Positions 8,524 to 16,988 of a stretch of DNA of 64,000 nt are shown one piece after another; the stretch's first letter is position 1, and each line of letters starts with the position of its first letter. Below the pieces are notes generated by a model. It saw only the letters and a program-made list of their open reading frames with translations, did not search any database and was not told the DNA's origin. Position numbers and translations under genes: made by a program. Where the stretch lies: positions 1 through 64,000 of the forward strand of contig AAZW01000010.1 in the NCBI GenBank assembly GCA_000169995.1, written 5' to 3'. The DNA is from Vibrionales bacterium SWAT-3 (lineage in GTDB: Bacteria > Pseudomonadota > Gammaproteobacteria > Enterobacterales > Vibrionaceae).

Positions 8524-9006
8524 ATGAAAACCAAACTTATCACCCGAGAAGGTTATAACAGACTCAAAGCCGAACATGACCACTTGTGGCACGAGAAACG
8601 CCCTGAAATTACTAAGATAGTCACTTGGGCAGCAAGCCTTGGAGATCGCTCAGAAAACGCAGATTACACCTTCAATAAGCGTCTACTTCGTCAGATCGAT
8701 CGCCGAGTTCGTTTCTTAAGAAAGTTCCTACCTGATGTCACGATCGTTGATTACTCGCCACAACAAGAAGGTAAGGTATTTTTCGGGGCTTGGGTCGAAA
8801 TCGAGAATGATGATGGGGAAATTAAGAAGTTTCGAATTGTCGGTCCAGAAGAGATCTACGGCGATGCTAAAGGTTATATCTCTATCGACTCGCCAATGGC
8901 TAGAGCTCTACTTAAGAAAGAAGTGGATGATGAATTTACGGTAAAAACACCGGAAGGCGACAAAGAGTGGTTCATTAACTCGATTCGCTACGCAGACAAC
9001 AAATAA
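8524..9006 (+). CDS. greB: Transcript cleavage factor GreB
   Basis: GreB rescues backtracked RNA polymerase by stimulating cleavage of the transcript 3' end. The 160-residue protein has the N-terminal coiled-coil starting LITREGYNRLKAEHDHL, with the tip acidic residues in SLGDRSENADYTFNKR (about 41-54). The C-terminal FKBP-like domain begins VFFGAWVEIENDDGE. The WHEKRPEITK segment and overall sequence favour GreB over GreA. It starts at ATG 8524 and is not preceded by a strong ribosome site. On the opposite strand downstream lies a CsrB-type RNA; the hairpin at 9072-9101 has its T-run only on the minus strand, so it serves that RNA rather than greB. Confidence 0.95.
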   Translation: MKTKLITREGYNRLKAEHDHLWHEKRPEITKIVTWAASLGDRSENADYTFNKRLLRQIDRRVRFLRKFLPDVTIVDYSPQQEGKVFFGAWVEIENDDGEIKKFRIVGPEEIYGDAKGYISIDSPMARALLKKEVDDEFTVKTPEGDKEWFINSIRYADNK

Positions 9007-9063
9007 TTCTACTTATTAGTCACTTAGCGATGTGCTGAGTATCTAGAAAACCCAAACTCCAGA

Positions 9064-9374
9064 TAAAAGAAAACCCCGCAAGGCTTTCGCCTAGCGGGGT
9101 TAAGTCTCTATCGCAGCAATCCGGCTACTGTTTATCTCTTCGAGATAAGGTGCTCCCTGCATCTTTCCTTGATAGTGGCTAAATCCTTTAACCAATTTCC
9201 TTTTTGTTCATCGCCATCCTAGCGGTGTCCATTCTAGCCTGTCGTCCTGACTGGCGAATCTCATCCAGAGATTATCACTTCCTTGCTGACCACTCATCCT
9301 AAGTAATCAAATCTTCATCCTGAAGATACCTAGTCCATTAGGCTTTTTCCTGTTCCTGCCAACTCCCTGTCGAC
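9064..9374 (-). ncRNA. csrB: CsrB-family CsrA-sequestering small RNA
   Basis: Read on the minus strand, the RNA begins GTCGACAGGGAGT, the same start as E. coli CsrB. It carries 16 GGA motifs in about 310 nt. Many sit in hairpin loops, for example ATCTTC-AGGAT-GAAGAT, ATCTC-TGGAT-GAGAT and GTC-AGGAC-GAC. It ends in a terminator with stem AACCCCGC/GCGGGGTT followed by TTTTCTTTT. GGA-loop arrays of this kind bind and titrate the RNA-binding regulator CsrA. A TAATAT hexamer seven bases before the proposed start makes a good -10, and a VarA-like box lies about 160 bp upstream. This explains the 663-bp gap between greB and tex. Confidence 0.92.
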
Positions 9375-9381
9375 AAGTTAA

Positions 9382-9387
9382 ATATTA
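9382..9387 (-). promoter_or_regulatory. -10 element of the CsrB-type RNA
   Basis: TAATAT on the minus strand lies seven bases before the proposed first base (9374). No good -35 hexamer is present at 17 bp, as expected of a promoter that depends on an activator such as VarA/GacA. Confidence 0.6.
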
Positions 9388-9533
9388 CGGGAAATGGCCG
9401 TGTTTCCTAGATAGTCCTAAAAAACATTTACTGTGGGAAATACGCCCAAAAACATCAAAACCAATAAAATCATTAACTTATGGTTTTATTGGGACAATTT
9501 TCTGAGTTTAAAGAGACTTAGTCTCACATCACT

Positions 9534-9551
9534 TGTAAGAGATCTCGCACA
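9534..9551. promoter_or_regulatory. VarA/GacA-type upstream box for the CsrB-type RNA
   Basis: TGTAAG-N6-CGCACA resembles the TGTAAG-N6-CTTACA activating sequence bound by GacA/UvrY/VarA. One half matches fully and the other partly. It lies about 160 bp upstream of the csrB start, a normal distance for this activator. The assignment rests on this single match. Confidence 0.5.
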
Positions 9552-9669
9552 AAGCGGGTATCACAAACGGAAATTCGACTTCTGACAGGATAATTACACA
9601 GTCAAAGCTAGAAAAAGCGTACGCTCATCCCCATGTATTTGTCACGATATTAAATAAGAGATTCATCGG

Positions 9670-12000
9670 ATGAGCCAAGCTATCTGTCGACTGATCGCTG
9701 AAGAACTGAATGTTCGTTCTGAGCAAGTCACCGCCGCAGTAACCCTAATTGACGACGGTAATACCGTTCCCTTTATTGCCCGCTACCGTAAAGAGGTTAC
9801 GGGAGGCTTAGACGATACCCAATTACGTAACCTTGATAGTCGCCTTTCTTACCTTCGTGAACTTGATGATCGTCGCCAAACAATTCTTAAGTCGATTCAA
9901 GACCAAGGTAAACTCACGCCAGAGCTCGAGCGTGATATCACTCAAGCCGACAGCAAGACTCGTCTAGAAGATTTATACCTACCTTACAAACCAAAGCGCC
10001 GCACTAAAGGTCAGATCGCGATTGAAGCAGGTTTAGAACCACTTGCCGACACACTGTGGAATGAACCACAGCACGATCCAGAAACGGAAGCAGCGAACTT
10101 CATCAGCAACGATAAAGGCATTGCCGATACCAAAGCCGCTCTTGATGGTGCTCGTGCGATCATCATGGAACGCATTGCGGAAGACGCAAACCTGCTAGAA
10201 AAGATTCGCCAACACCTAACACGCAACTCAGAGCTAGTCGCTCGAGTGGTGGCAGGTAAAGAGCAAGAAGGCGAGAAGTTCAAAGACTACTTCGAGCACA
10301 ACGAAACACTCAGCAAAGTGCCGTCTCACCGTGCACTTGCGATGTTACGTGGCCGAAATGAAGGCTTTCTAACACTAGCGATGAATGCCGATCCTGAGCA
10401 AGAAGAAGGCGCTCGTGGTTCTTACTGTGAAAACATCATCTCTGATCACTACGGTATTACTCTGAGCAGTGCACCTGCAGATGCATGGCGTAAGCAAGTG
10501 ATCAGCTGGGCATGGCGTATTAAGGTTTCTATGCACATGGAAACCGAACTCATGGGCGCGATGAAAGAGCGTGCAGAGATCGAAGCGATTGAAGTATTCG
10601 CCACCAACCTAAAAGACCTACTGATGGCAGCGCCTGCTGGCCCTCGCGCAACGTTAGGCCTAGATCCAGGTTTACGTACCGGTTCGAAAATCGCGGTTGT
10701 AGATTCAACAGGTAAGGTTCTCGCGACAGAGACCATTTATCCTCACCCGCCACAAAAGCAATACGACAAATCAGCGCACGTTGTTGAGCAGATGGTTCGT
10801 CAGTTTAACGTTGACCTGATTGCGATTGGTAACGGTACCGCTTCACGCGAAACCGACAGCTTTGTGGCTGATGTGATTAAGCGTGGCAACCTAAAAGCAC
10901 AAAAGATCATTGTTAGCGAAGCCGGTGCATCGGTGTACTCAGCGTCTGAATTAGCAGCAAAAGAGTTCCCGAACATGGACGTATCGCTGCGTGGTGCTGT
11001 ATCTATCGCGCGTCGTCTACAAGACCCTCTAGCTGAGCTTGTGAAGATTGACCCTAAATCGATCGGTGTGGGTCAATACCAACACGATGTAAGCCAAACC
11101 ATGCTTGCTAAGCGCCTAGATGCGATTGTCGAAGACTGTGTAAACGCGGTGGGTGTTGATGTGAATACGGCTTCTGCTGCACTACTGACTCGTGTCGCTG
11201 GTCTTTCTAGCGCTATCGCTCAGAACATCGTGGATTTCCGTGATGAGAATGGTCGCTTCGAAGCACGTACTACGCTGAAAAAAGTCGCTCGCTTGGGGCC
11301 AAAAGCCTTTGAACAGTGTGCTGGTTTCCTACGTATCATGGACGGCAAGAACCCGCTAGATGCATCATCGGTGCACCCAGAAGCTTACCCAGTGGTGAAG
11401 AACATCGCTGAGAAGAACCAGAAAGACATCAAGTCTCTGGTAGGTAACACCGACTTCTTACGTGGTTTACACGCGGTTGATTACACCAATGAAAGCTTTG
11501 GTGTACCTACGGTCACCGACATCATCAAAGAGCTGGATAAGCCGGGCCGTGACCCTCGTCCTGAGTTCAAGACTGCTACCTTCGCCGACGGTGTAAACAG
11601 CGTTTCAGACTTGGAGCCGGGCATGGTTCTAGAAGGTGTGGTATCAAACGTGGCTAACTTCGGTGCCTTTGTCGATATCGGCGTTCACCAAGATGGTTTA
11701 GTGCACATTTCAGCGCTTACCGATCGCTTTGTCTCTGATCCACGTGAAGTGGTTAAAGCGGGTGACATCGTGAAAGTGAAAGTGATGGAAGTGGATGTTC
11801 AGCGTAAACGTATTGCACTCAGCATGCGTATGAAAGACGAGCCGGGACAAGACAACCGAGCTCAACGTTCAAGTGCACCTCGCACGCAAAGCCGCCCGAA
11901 TCAACACTCGCAAGGTGGACAACGCCGTCGTGAAGAGCCACAACAAAATGGCGCAATGGGCGGTGCATTCGCAGCTGCTTTTGCTAAAGCGAAAAAATAA
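9670..12000 (+). CDS. tex: Tex-family S1 RNA-binding transcription accessory protein
   Basis: The 776-residue protein has the full Tex architecture. An N-terminal helical region begins [14 protein letters not shown]. The YqgF/RNase H-like fold starts [17 protein letters not shown] (about 329). Helix-hairpin-helix segments include [15 protein letters not shown] and [16 protein letters not shown]-terminal S1 domain runs about 651-725 ([21 protein letters not shown]). The tail is basic and Gln-rich. Tex proteins bind nucleic acid and act in transcription-linked processes; the precise role is unclear. A strong terminator follows at 12040. Confidence 0.95.
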   Translation: MSQAICRLIAEELNVRSEQVTAAVTLIDDGNTVPFIARYRKEVTGGLDDTQLRNLDSRLSYLRELDDRRQTILKSIQDQGKLTPELERDITQADSKTRLEDLYLPYKPKRRTKGQIAIEAGLEPLADTLWNEPQHDPETEAANFISNDKGIADTKAALDGARAIIMERIAEDANLLEKIRQHLTRNSELVARVVAGKEQEGEKFKDYFEHNETLSKVPSHRALAMLRGRNEGFLTLAMNADPEQEEGARGSYCENIISDHYGITLSSAPADAWRKQVISWAWRIKVSMHMETELMGAMKERAEIEAIEVFATNLKDLLMAAPAGPRATLGLDPGLRTGSKIAVVDSTGKVLATETIYPHPPQKQYDKSAHVVEQMVRQFNVDLIAIGNGTASRETDSFVADVIKRGNLKAQKIIVSEAGASVYSASELAAKEFPNMDVSLRGAVSIARRLQDPLAELVKIDPKSIGVGQYQHDVSQTMLAKRLDAIVEDCVNAVGVDVNTASAALLTRVAGLSSAIAQNIVDFRDENGRFEARTTLKKVARLGPKAFEQCAGFLRIMDGKNPLDASSVHPEAYPVVKNIAEKNQKDIKSLVGNTDFLRGLHAVDYTNESFGVPTVTDIIKELDKPGRDPRPEFKTATFADGVNSVSDLEPGMVLEGVVSNVANFGAFVDIGVHQDGLVHISALTDRFVSDPREVVKAGDIVKVKVMEVDVQRKRIALSMRMKDEPGQDNRAQRSSAPRTQSRPNQHSQGGQRRREEPQQNGAMGGAFAAAFAKAKK

Positions 12001-12039
12001 TCCAATAGCGCATTTGAAAAACAGATTCGCCTAAAACAG

Positions 12040-12076
12040 AAAACCTGCATCCCTTAGGGTATGCAGGTTTTTTTAT
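12040..12076 (+). terminator. Terminator of tex
   Basis: Arms AAAACCTGCAT (12040-12050) and ATGCAGGTTTTTTT (from 12061), with the loop CCCTTAGGGT itself able to pair, form a long hairpin ending in a T-run. Confidence 0.85.
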
Positions 12077-12126
12077 TATGTGTTCAAAAGAGACATCGAA
12101 GCTTGATGGGGTCATAAGTTTTCGAC

Positions 12127-12600
12127 TTACAACACGACCAGCATCTCTGATGGAGCATGAGGCACAACAGCATGACCATAATGATATTTTATGACCTTAC
12201 GTCGTTTCTCCATCTGTCCCTCCTGAATCGCCGCATCTAAAACATGCTTTGGCAGGCGGAAACGCATGGTATAGCCTTTTCCTTGGTCGGCACTGTATGT
12301 TCTCAGCGCCAACAAGCTGAACAGTCTATCAAAAGGATCTTGTGACTCTTCTTGGCTAACCGAATTAGCCTCTGACTCGTTCTCCATTTCATAACCTGGA
12401 TGGTCTGAAGGATCCCAAGCCGACTGCTGCCTTCGTTTATCGTCCGACTTTACCTTGCGCTCTGCATTGGTTCTCGCCAATGCTACTGCGGGAGCAACAG
12501 GCTCTCGGACTTTATTATCACGCGCAACTTGCTCTGTTTGCACATTAACGGACGGGGCGATTAGTGGCACACTCACTGCAGTTGCAGGTGACACAATCAT
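12127..12600 (-). CDS. Conserved-type hypothetical protein, 157 aa
   Basis: I do not recognise a characterised family. The protein has an Ala/Val/Pro-rich N-terminus (MIVSPATAVSVPLIAPSVNV) that is not a clear signal peptide. A charged, probably disordered middle follows (KSDDKRRQQSAWDPSDHPGYEMENESE), then a more ordered C-terminal part containing DPFDRLFSLLALRTYSADQGKGYTMRFRLPKHVLDAAIQE. The ribosome site GAGGAGAG before ATG 12600 supports translation. It lies on the same strand as bioH, about 175 bp downstream of it, without evident coupling. It is acidic, contains no Cys, and shows no membrane segment. Confidence 0.7.
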   Translation of the reverse strand: MIVSPATAVSVPLIAPSVNVQTEQVARDNKVREPVAPAVALARTNAERKVKSDDKRRQQSAWDPSDHPGYEMENESEANSVSQEESQDPFDRLFSLLALRTYSADQGKGYTMRFRLPKHVLDAAIQEGQMEKRRKVIKYHYGHAVVPHAPSEMLVVL

Positions 12601-12774
12601 CGCGAACTCTCCTCAAGAATCGCCCATCACTATTGCCATAACACTGTTGTTCCGAGAACACACAACAGGCATAGCCCAACTTACCGCAATCAGCTCTGGA
12701 GAGAGTTAGGTCTGAGTATCATGCAACACGTTGGTTAGATTATATATCGACCAAGCCGGATATAAATTTAGCAA

Positions 12775-13551
12775 TTATTTTTGCGCAAAACTGACTAGCT
12801 CACTGCAGAAGGCATCCGCTTCCGTCATAAATGGTGCATGCGAAGATTGAGTAAATATGTACTGCTCGGTGTGAGGCAGCGCATTGCCCAGATCTTTAGC
12901 GACCTTGATTGGCACCAGCCCGTCTAATCGACCATACAAGCGCAGCATAGGAACGGAAATCTCCGGTAATTGCTCTCTTAAATCGACATCAGACAACATT
13001 TTTAAACCAGCTAATAGCGAATCAGGGTTTGGTAATGGGCGAGACAGTACTGCTTGCTTGAGCTGTTTTACGTCTTGCCTTGCCGAAGGGCTGCCCATGG
13101 CTTGTAAGGCCATGAAACGTTCGATGGTAGTTTGGAAGTCTTCAACCAGCTGTTCGGTGAAAGCGGTTAAAACGTTGGGTTGGATACCGCGCCATAGTAC
13201 TGGCTCTTTCGCGGCAGCGAATTTCGGTGAACTAGCAACCGTCACCAGCTTGCTTACATAATCGGGGTGATGAAGAGCCATGTGCGTCGCCACCAAGCCA
13301 CCAAGTGACCAGCCGACCCAAATCGCTTGCTTTGGTGCTTCGGCCAACAGTTGCTGGGCTATCTCTTCAAGATCTTGAGCGTGGCAATGAGAGCTGTGTC
13401 CGTAACCTGGCAAATCGACAACGTGCACACGGAAATCAGTCTCTAACGCATTAACGGTTTGCTGCCAGACAGCACCGTTCATTCCCCAGCCGTGAACCAA
13501 CACCAAATCGGGGCCCTGCCCTGAAACATGCCAATATAACGCGTCACTCAT
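12775..13551 (-). CDS. bioH: Pimeloyl-[acyl-carrier protein] methyl ester esterase BioH
   Basis: BioH hydrolyses pimeloyl-ACP methyl ester, ending the synthesis of the biotin precursor. The 258-residue protein is an alpha/beta hydrolase: oxyanion motif VHGWGMNGAVW, nucleophile elbow GWSLGG (Ser near 82), Asp in LYGRLDGLVP, and His in SSHAPFMT. It aligns with E. coli BioH over its full length (LVDLPGYG, VTVASSP, ERFLALQ-like FMALQAMG). The ATG at 13551 is preferred over the TTG two codons upstream. The gene is divergent from comF, the same pairing as bioH and gntX in E. coli. Confidence 0.94.
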   Translation of the reverse strand: MSDALYWHVSGQGPDLVLVHGWGMNGAVWQQTVNALETDFRVHVVDLPGYGHSSHCHAQDLEEIAQQLLAEAPKQAIWVGWSLGGLVATHMALHHPDYVSKLVTVASSPKFAAAKEPVLWRGIQPNVLTAFTEQLVEDFQTTIERFMALQAMGSPSARQDVKQLKQAVLSRPLPNPDSLLAGLKMLSDVDLREQLPEISVPMLRLYGRLDGLVPIKVAKDLGNALPHTEQYIFTQSSHAPFMTEADAFCSELVSFAQK

Positions 13552-13644
13552 TCTCAATATTCCCTACTTTTTCCATCAGCGATAACCTGCACTTTTCAGT
13601 ATGGTGAGCAAAAGGAACACCATAACCCAAAAGCATCGCGAGCT

Positions 13645-14358
13645 ATGTTATCCGATTGGCTACAAAAACACACACCACGTCTGGTCACACCTCAATGTCA
13701 CCTGTGTAAGCTAGATCGACGGCCTGATGATCACCACCCTCGATGGTGTAATAGTTGCCTAAAACTGTTCGAGTCAGTACCTCGCTGTCAAAGGTGCGGA
13801 TTGAAAACGGTCACAGCCGTCGAGCAATGCGGTGAATGCTTAGCTAACCCGCCACCTTGGCATCGGCTCTATTGTGTCGGTGATTACACCTTTCCAACTG
13901 CAGGCTATATCCAACAGATGAAGTATGCCGATAAATTCTGGTTTGCCCGAGATCTGTCGACCTTGCTCGCGTCACGCATCAAAGAACCGGCATCGCTAGT
14001 CACCAGTGTTCCCTTGCATTGGCGCCGATACTTTCATCGCGGTTTTAATCAGAGTCAGTTGTTAGCGCGTTATACCGCTCAAGACCTCAAGGTGGAGCAT
14101 GCCGTTTTATTCAAACGCATCCGTTCAACCGCTTCGCAGCAAGGGCTCACTAAATCAGCCAGAAAAAGTAATTTGAAAGGCGCATTCGCGATGAAAAACA
14201 ACAGCTTCTCAGCGATAGATTACTCGCATGTCGCGATAATTGATGATGTTGTAACCACAGGCAGTACTGTGTATCAATTATGCCAATTATTACTTGAAGT
14301 AGGGGTGAAAAGGATTGATATTTACTGCATCTGCCGCACTCCTGAGCCCTCTGGATAA
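13645..14358 (+). CDS. ComF/GntX-family phosphoribosyltransferase-like protein
   Basis: The 237-residue protein has an N-terminal zinc-binding region with paired cysteines (CHLC, CNSC, CQRCG, CGEC) and a C-terminal phosphoribosyltransferase domain. The PRPP loop is [13 protein letters not shown] (about 194-206). The conserved [12 protein letters not shown] motif of ComF proteins is present. ComF contributes to uptake of transforming DNA in competent bacteria, and the E. coli homologue is GntX/YhgH. The biochemical activity is not established. It lies between divergent bioH and nfuA, the usual gammaproteobacterial neighbourhood, and vibrios are chitin-induced transformers, so a competence role is plausible. 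Confidence 0.9.
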   Translation: MLSDWLQKHTPRLVTPQCHLCKLDRRPDDHHPRWCNSCLKLFESVPRCQRCGLKTVTAVEQCGECLANPPPWHRLYCVGDYTFPTAGYIQQMKYADKFWFARDLSTLLASRIKEPASLVTSVPLHWRRYFHRGFNQSQLLARYTAQDLKVEHAVLFKRIRSTASQQGLTKSARKSNLKGAFAMKNNSFSAIDYSHVAIIDDVVTTGSTVYQLCQLLLEVGVKRIDIYCICRTPEPSG

Positions 14359-14467
14359 CTGGCGTGAGTCGCTACTTGTACAGCAATCCAACAAAAAAGG
14401 GCTGAATTACAAATCTGACAGGAGTAGAATGGCGCTAATAGCCTACAAATTTACTCAGGTATTCGTC

Positions 14468-15052
14468 GTGTCAAATATTACTATTACAGAAACAGCTCAA
14501 ACTCATTTTGCCAATCTGCTGTCACAGCAGCCTGAAGGTACAAACATTCGTGTGTTCGTGGTAAACCCGGGTACACAAAACGCAGAGTGTGGTGTTTCTT
14601 ACTGCCCTACAGATGCTATTGAAGCGTCTGACACAGAGCTTAAATTCGAAGCTTTCTCTGCATACGTAGATGAGCTAAGCCTACCGTTCCTAGATGAAGC
14701 TGAAATTGACTTCGTTACTGACAAAATGGGCTCTCAGCTAACGCTTAAAGCACCAAACGCTAAGATGCGTAAAGTCGCAGACGATGCGCCACTTCTAGAA
14801 CGTGTTGAATACGCAATTCAAACACAAGTTAACCCACAACTTGCTGGTCACGGTGGTCACGTTAGCTTGGTAGAAATCACTGAAGACGGCGCAGCTATCG
14901 TAGCATTCGGTGGTGGTTGTAACGGTTGTTCTATGGTTGATGTAACGCTAAAAGAAGGCATCGAAAAAGAACTTCTTCAACAGTTCGAAGGTGAACTGAC
15001 TGCTGTTCGTGATGCAACAGAGCACGATCGTGGTGAGCACTCTTACTACTAA
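14468..15052 (+). CDS. nfuA: Fe/S biogenesis scaffold/carrier NfuA
   Basis: NfuA carries [4Fe-4S] clusters to client proteins under oxidative stress or iron limitation. From GTG 14468 the product has 194 residues, close to E. coli NfuA (191). The N-terminal degenerate A-type domain includes [20 protein letters not shown]. The C-terminal Nfu domain carries the cluster-binding CxxC as [19 protein letters not shown] (about 148-166), and the protein ends HDRGEHSYY. Upstream in-frame codons allow a longer frame from 14315, but that would overlap comF and adds residues absent from the family. A terminator follows at 15081. Confidence 0.95.
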   Translation: MSNITITETAQTHFANLLSQQPEGTNIRVFVVNPGTQNAECGVSYCPTDAIEASDTELKFEAFSAYVDELSLPFLDEAEIDFVTDKMGSQLTLKAPNAKMRKVADDAPLLERVEYAIQTQVNPQLAGHGGHVSLVEITEDGAAIVAFGGGCNGCSMVDVTLKEGIEKELLQQFEGELTAVRDATEHDRGEHSYY

Positions 15053-15080
15053 TCTCTGATTAAGTATGAATGATTTTTTG

Positions 15081-15112
15081 AAAGGTTGATGCGCAAGCGT
15101 CAACCTTTTTTA
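15081..15112 (+). terminator. Terminator of nfuA
   Basis: Arms AAAGGTTGA (15081-15089) and TCAACCTTT (15100-15108), with inner pairing CGC/GCG, are followed by T-rich sequence. Confidence 0.85.
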
Positions 15113-15341
15113 TTATATGGATGAGCAAGTTAGGACTATCGCGTTCTCTCTATACTCTTTTGTTATTCAGCAATATTCTCACCTCGTTACCATCTTGAGT
15201 AAGGTATTCAAGTGATCGTAATCGACTCCTGCTTCAATAATTTTCGGATATGAAAACTCGGATCTAGGAACTCAAGGTCATTTCCCCTATATTAGAATAA
15301 CTTTACAAGAAAGAATTCCAATGAGCTAAGGAGCGAGCGCA

Positions 15342-15893
15342 ATGACAAAAAGGACCAAGCCAGAGATTTTGGCTAAACAAACTGTCGCTCAATCAAGACT
15401 ATTCTCTATCGAGTCTCTCGACTTACGCTTTTCAAACGGTGAAGAGCGCACTTACGAACGCATGAAGCCTAGCGGGCGCAACGCAGTGATGATGGTTCCG
15501 ATTACTGAGCGAGGCGATATTCTCTTAGTACGTGAATATGCAGCGGGAACTGAACGCTACGAACTCGGCTTTCCAAAAGGGCTGATTGATCCAGGTGAAC
15601 AACCAAGTGACGCTGCGGTTCGTGAACTCAAAGAAGAGATTGGCTTTGGTGCTAACAAACTCACTCCACTCAAGGAAGTGATTCTCGCTCCCTCTTACTT
15701 TTCTAGCAAAATGACGCTGTTTATCGCAGAAGATCTCTACCCAGAGAAGCTAGAAGGTGATGAACCTGAACCACTGGACATTGTGCGCTGGCCGCTTGCT
15801 CAAGCCGAAGAGCTATTAACGCATCTCGACTTCTGTGAAGCTCGCAGTATTACCGCCCTACTATTGACCCTTCGCTCGCTAAATAACAACTAA
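15342..15893 (+). CDS. nudE: ADP compounds hydrolase NudE
   Basis: NudE is a Nudix hydrolase that cleaves ADP-ribose, Ap3A and NADH. The 183-residue protein carries a complete Nudix box, GFPKGLIDPGEQPSDAAVRE followed by LKEEIG (about 77-102), with all the metal-binding glutamates. Flanking segments (MMVPITERGDILLVREYAAG and LAPSYFSSKMTLFIAEDL) match NudE. A good ribosome site AAGGAG precedes ATG 15342. cysQ starts 35 bp after its stop on the same strand, so they are probably co-transcribed, as in other gammaproteobacteria. Confidence 0.93.
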   Translation: MTKRTKPEILAKQTVAQSRLFSIESLDLRFSNGEERTYERMKPSGRNAVMMVPITERGDILLVREYAAGTERYELGFPKGLIDPGEQPSDAAVRELKEEIGFGANKLTPLKEVILAPSYFSSKMTLFIAEDLYPEKLEGDEPEPLDIVRWPLAQAEELLTHLDFCEARSITALLLTLRSLNNN

Positions 15894-15928
15894 AGCCATA
15901 AGCGCACCCGAAGAGTAAGAGAATATTT

Positions 15929-16756
15929 ATGCCAACAACAAAAGATTTGTCTCATCTCCTACCCTCTGTGATTGAGGTTGCTCGCTCTGCAGGCCAGCTC
16001 ATTTTAGAGATCTACGAAAAGAAAGATTACGAAGAGTTCACCAAGAGTGACGACACGCCAGTCACCAGTGCCGATCTGGCAGCGCATAAACTGATCTCGA
16101 AAAAACTGAGTGAACTCACGCCAGATATCCCAGTGCTATCTGAAGAGGCCGCTGACATTAGCCTAGAAAAACGCGCGCAATGGGATCGCTACTGGCTAGT
16201 TGACCCACTAGACGGAACACAGGAGTTCATCGCAAGAAGCGGTGATTTCGCGACAATTATCGCCTTAATTGAGCACAATAAGCCGGTGATGGGTGTGGTG
16301 TATGCACCAGTTTCTGGTGTGAGCTATTACGCCTACAGCGGTAAAGGGGCTTGGAAGATTCCAGACCTTAACGACAGCGTTAAAATCAAAACGCATCGTC
16401 ATGAGCTACCAAACCAATCTATTGCAATGGCGATCAGCCGTCGCCAAGACATCAATCGCATCACTAGCCGTATGAGTCCCGCTTGGAACTACGACTTAGT
16501 GCCACTAGGCTCTGCAGCTTTGAAAGCCTGCCTGGTCGCAGAAGGTGCTGTCGATTATTACTTACGCCTTGGGCCTACTGGTGAGTGGGATACCGCTGCG
16601 ACACAGTGCATTGTTGAAGAGGCGGGTGGACGCATCTTAAGCACTCAATTAGAGCCACTCTCTTACAATGAAAGAGAGACGCTTGAGAACCCGAACTTCA
16701 TTGTGCTGGGTGATGCAGACTTACCATGGGCCGAAATCTTACAAAGCAAAGATTAA
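15929..16756 (+). CDS. cysQ: 3'(2'),5'-bisphosphate nucleotidase CysQ
   Basis: CysQ removes the 3' phosphate from PAP, a toxic by-product of sulfate assimilation. The 275-residue inositol-monophosphatase-fold protein shows the metal-binding motifs: Glu in LSEEAAD, the signature WLVDPLDGTQEFI (Asp residues near 91 and 94), and the C-terminal GEWDTAATQCIVEEAGG. It is the second gene of the nudE-cysQ unit, and a terminator follows at 16765. Confidence 0.95.
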   Translation: MPTTKDLSHLLPSVIEVARSAGQLILEIYEKKDYEEFTKSDDTPVTSADLAAHKLISKKLSELTPDIPVLSEEAADISLEKRAQWDRYWLVDPLDGTQEFIARSGDFATIIALIEHNKPVMGVVYAPVSGVSYYAYSGKGAWKIPDLNDSVKIKTHRHELPNQSIAMAISRRQDINRITSRMSPAWNYDLVPLGSAALKACLVAEGAVDYYLRLGPTGEWDTAATQCIVEEAGGRILSTQLEPLSYNERETLENPNFIVLGDADLPWAEILQSKD

Positions 16757-16764
16757 CTTTATCT

Positions 16765-16797
16765 AAAGTACCACTATCGATAATGCGGTACTTTTTC
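16765..16797 (+). terminator. Terminator of nudE-cysQ
   Basis: Arms AAAGTACC (16765-16772) and GGTACTTT (16787-16794) are followed by TTCTTC; the loop is 14 bases. Confidence 0.75.
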
Positions 16798-16988
16798 TTC
16801 TCAAAACCCTGAACCAAAATAATAATTACATCAAAAAAATAACTATTTTATCATTAACAGTCATAAGGTTAAGTAACTCAAAGTTCCCTTTAATATAAAA
16901 CTTATTTCATTGACAGGATTGGCACCATCCGATAAAAACATTCGCCTTGCGTATTTATATTAATTTCATATATCACAAGGATATGTTA

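Noticed and set aside
9072..9101. Hairpin after greB considered as the greB terminator
   Set aside because: The T-run follows only on the minus strand, where it ends the CsrB-type RNA; the plus-strand side continues AAGTCTC.
9670..12000. Long open frames on the strand opposite tex, polA, gspE and typA
   Set aside because: They follow codon bias of the true genes, lack ribosome sites and encode no recognisable protein.
14315..14467. N-terminal extension of NfuA by 51 residues
   Set aside because: Overlaps comF, lacks family support, and a GTG at 14468 gives the normal length.
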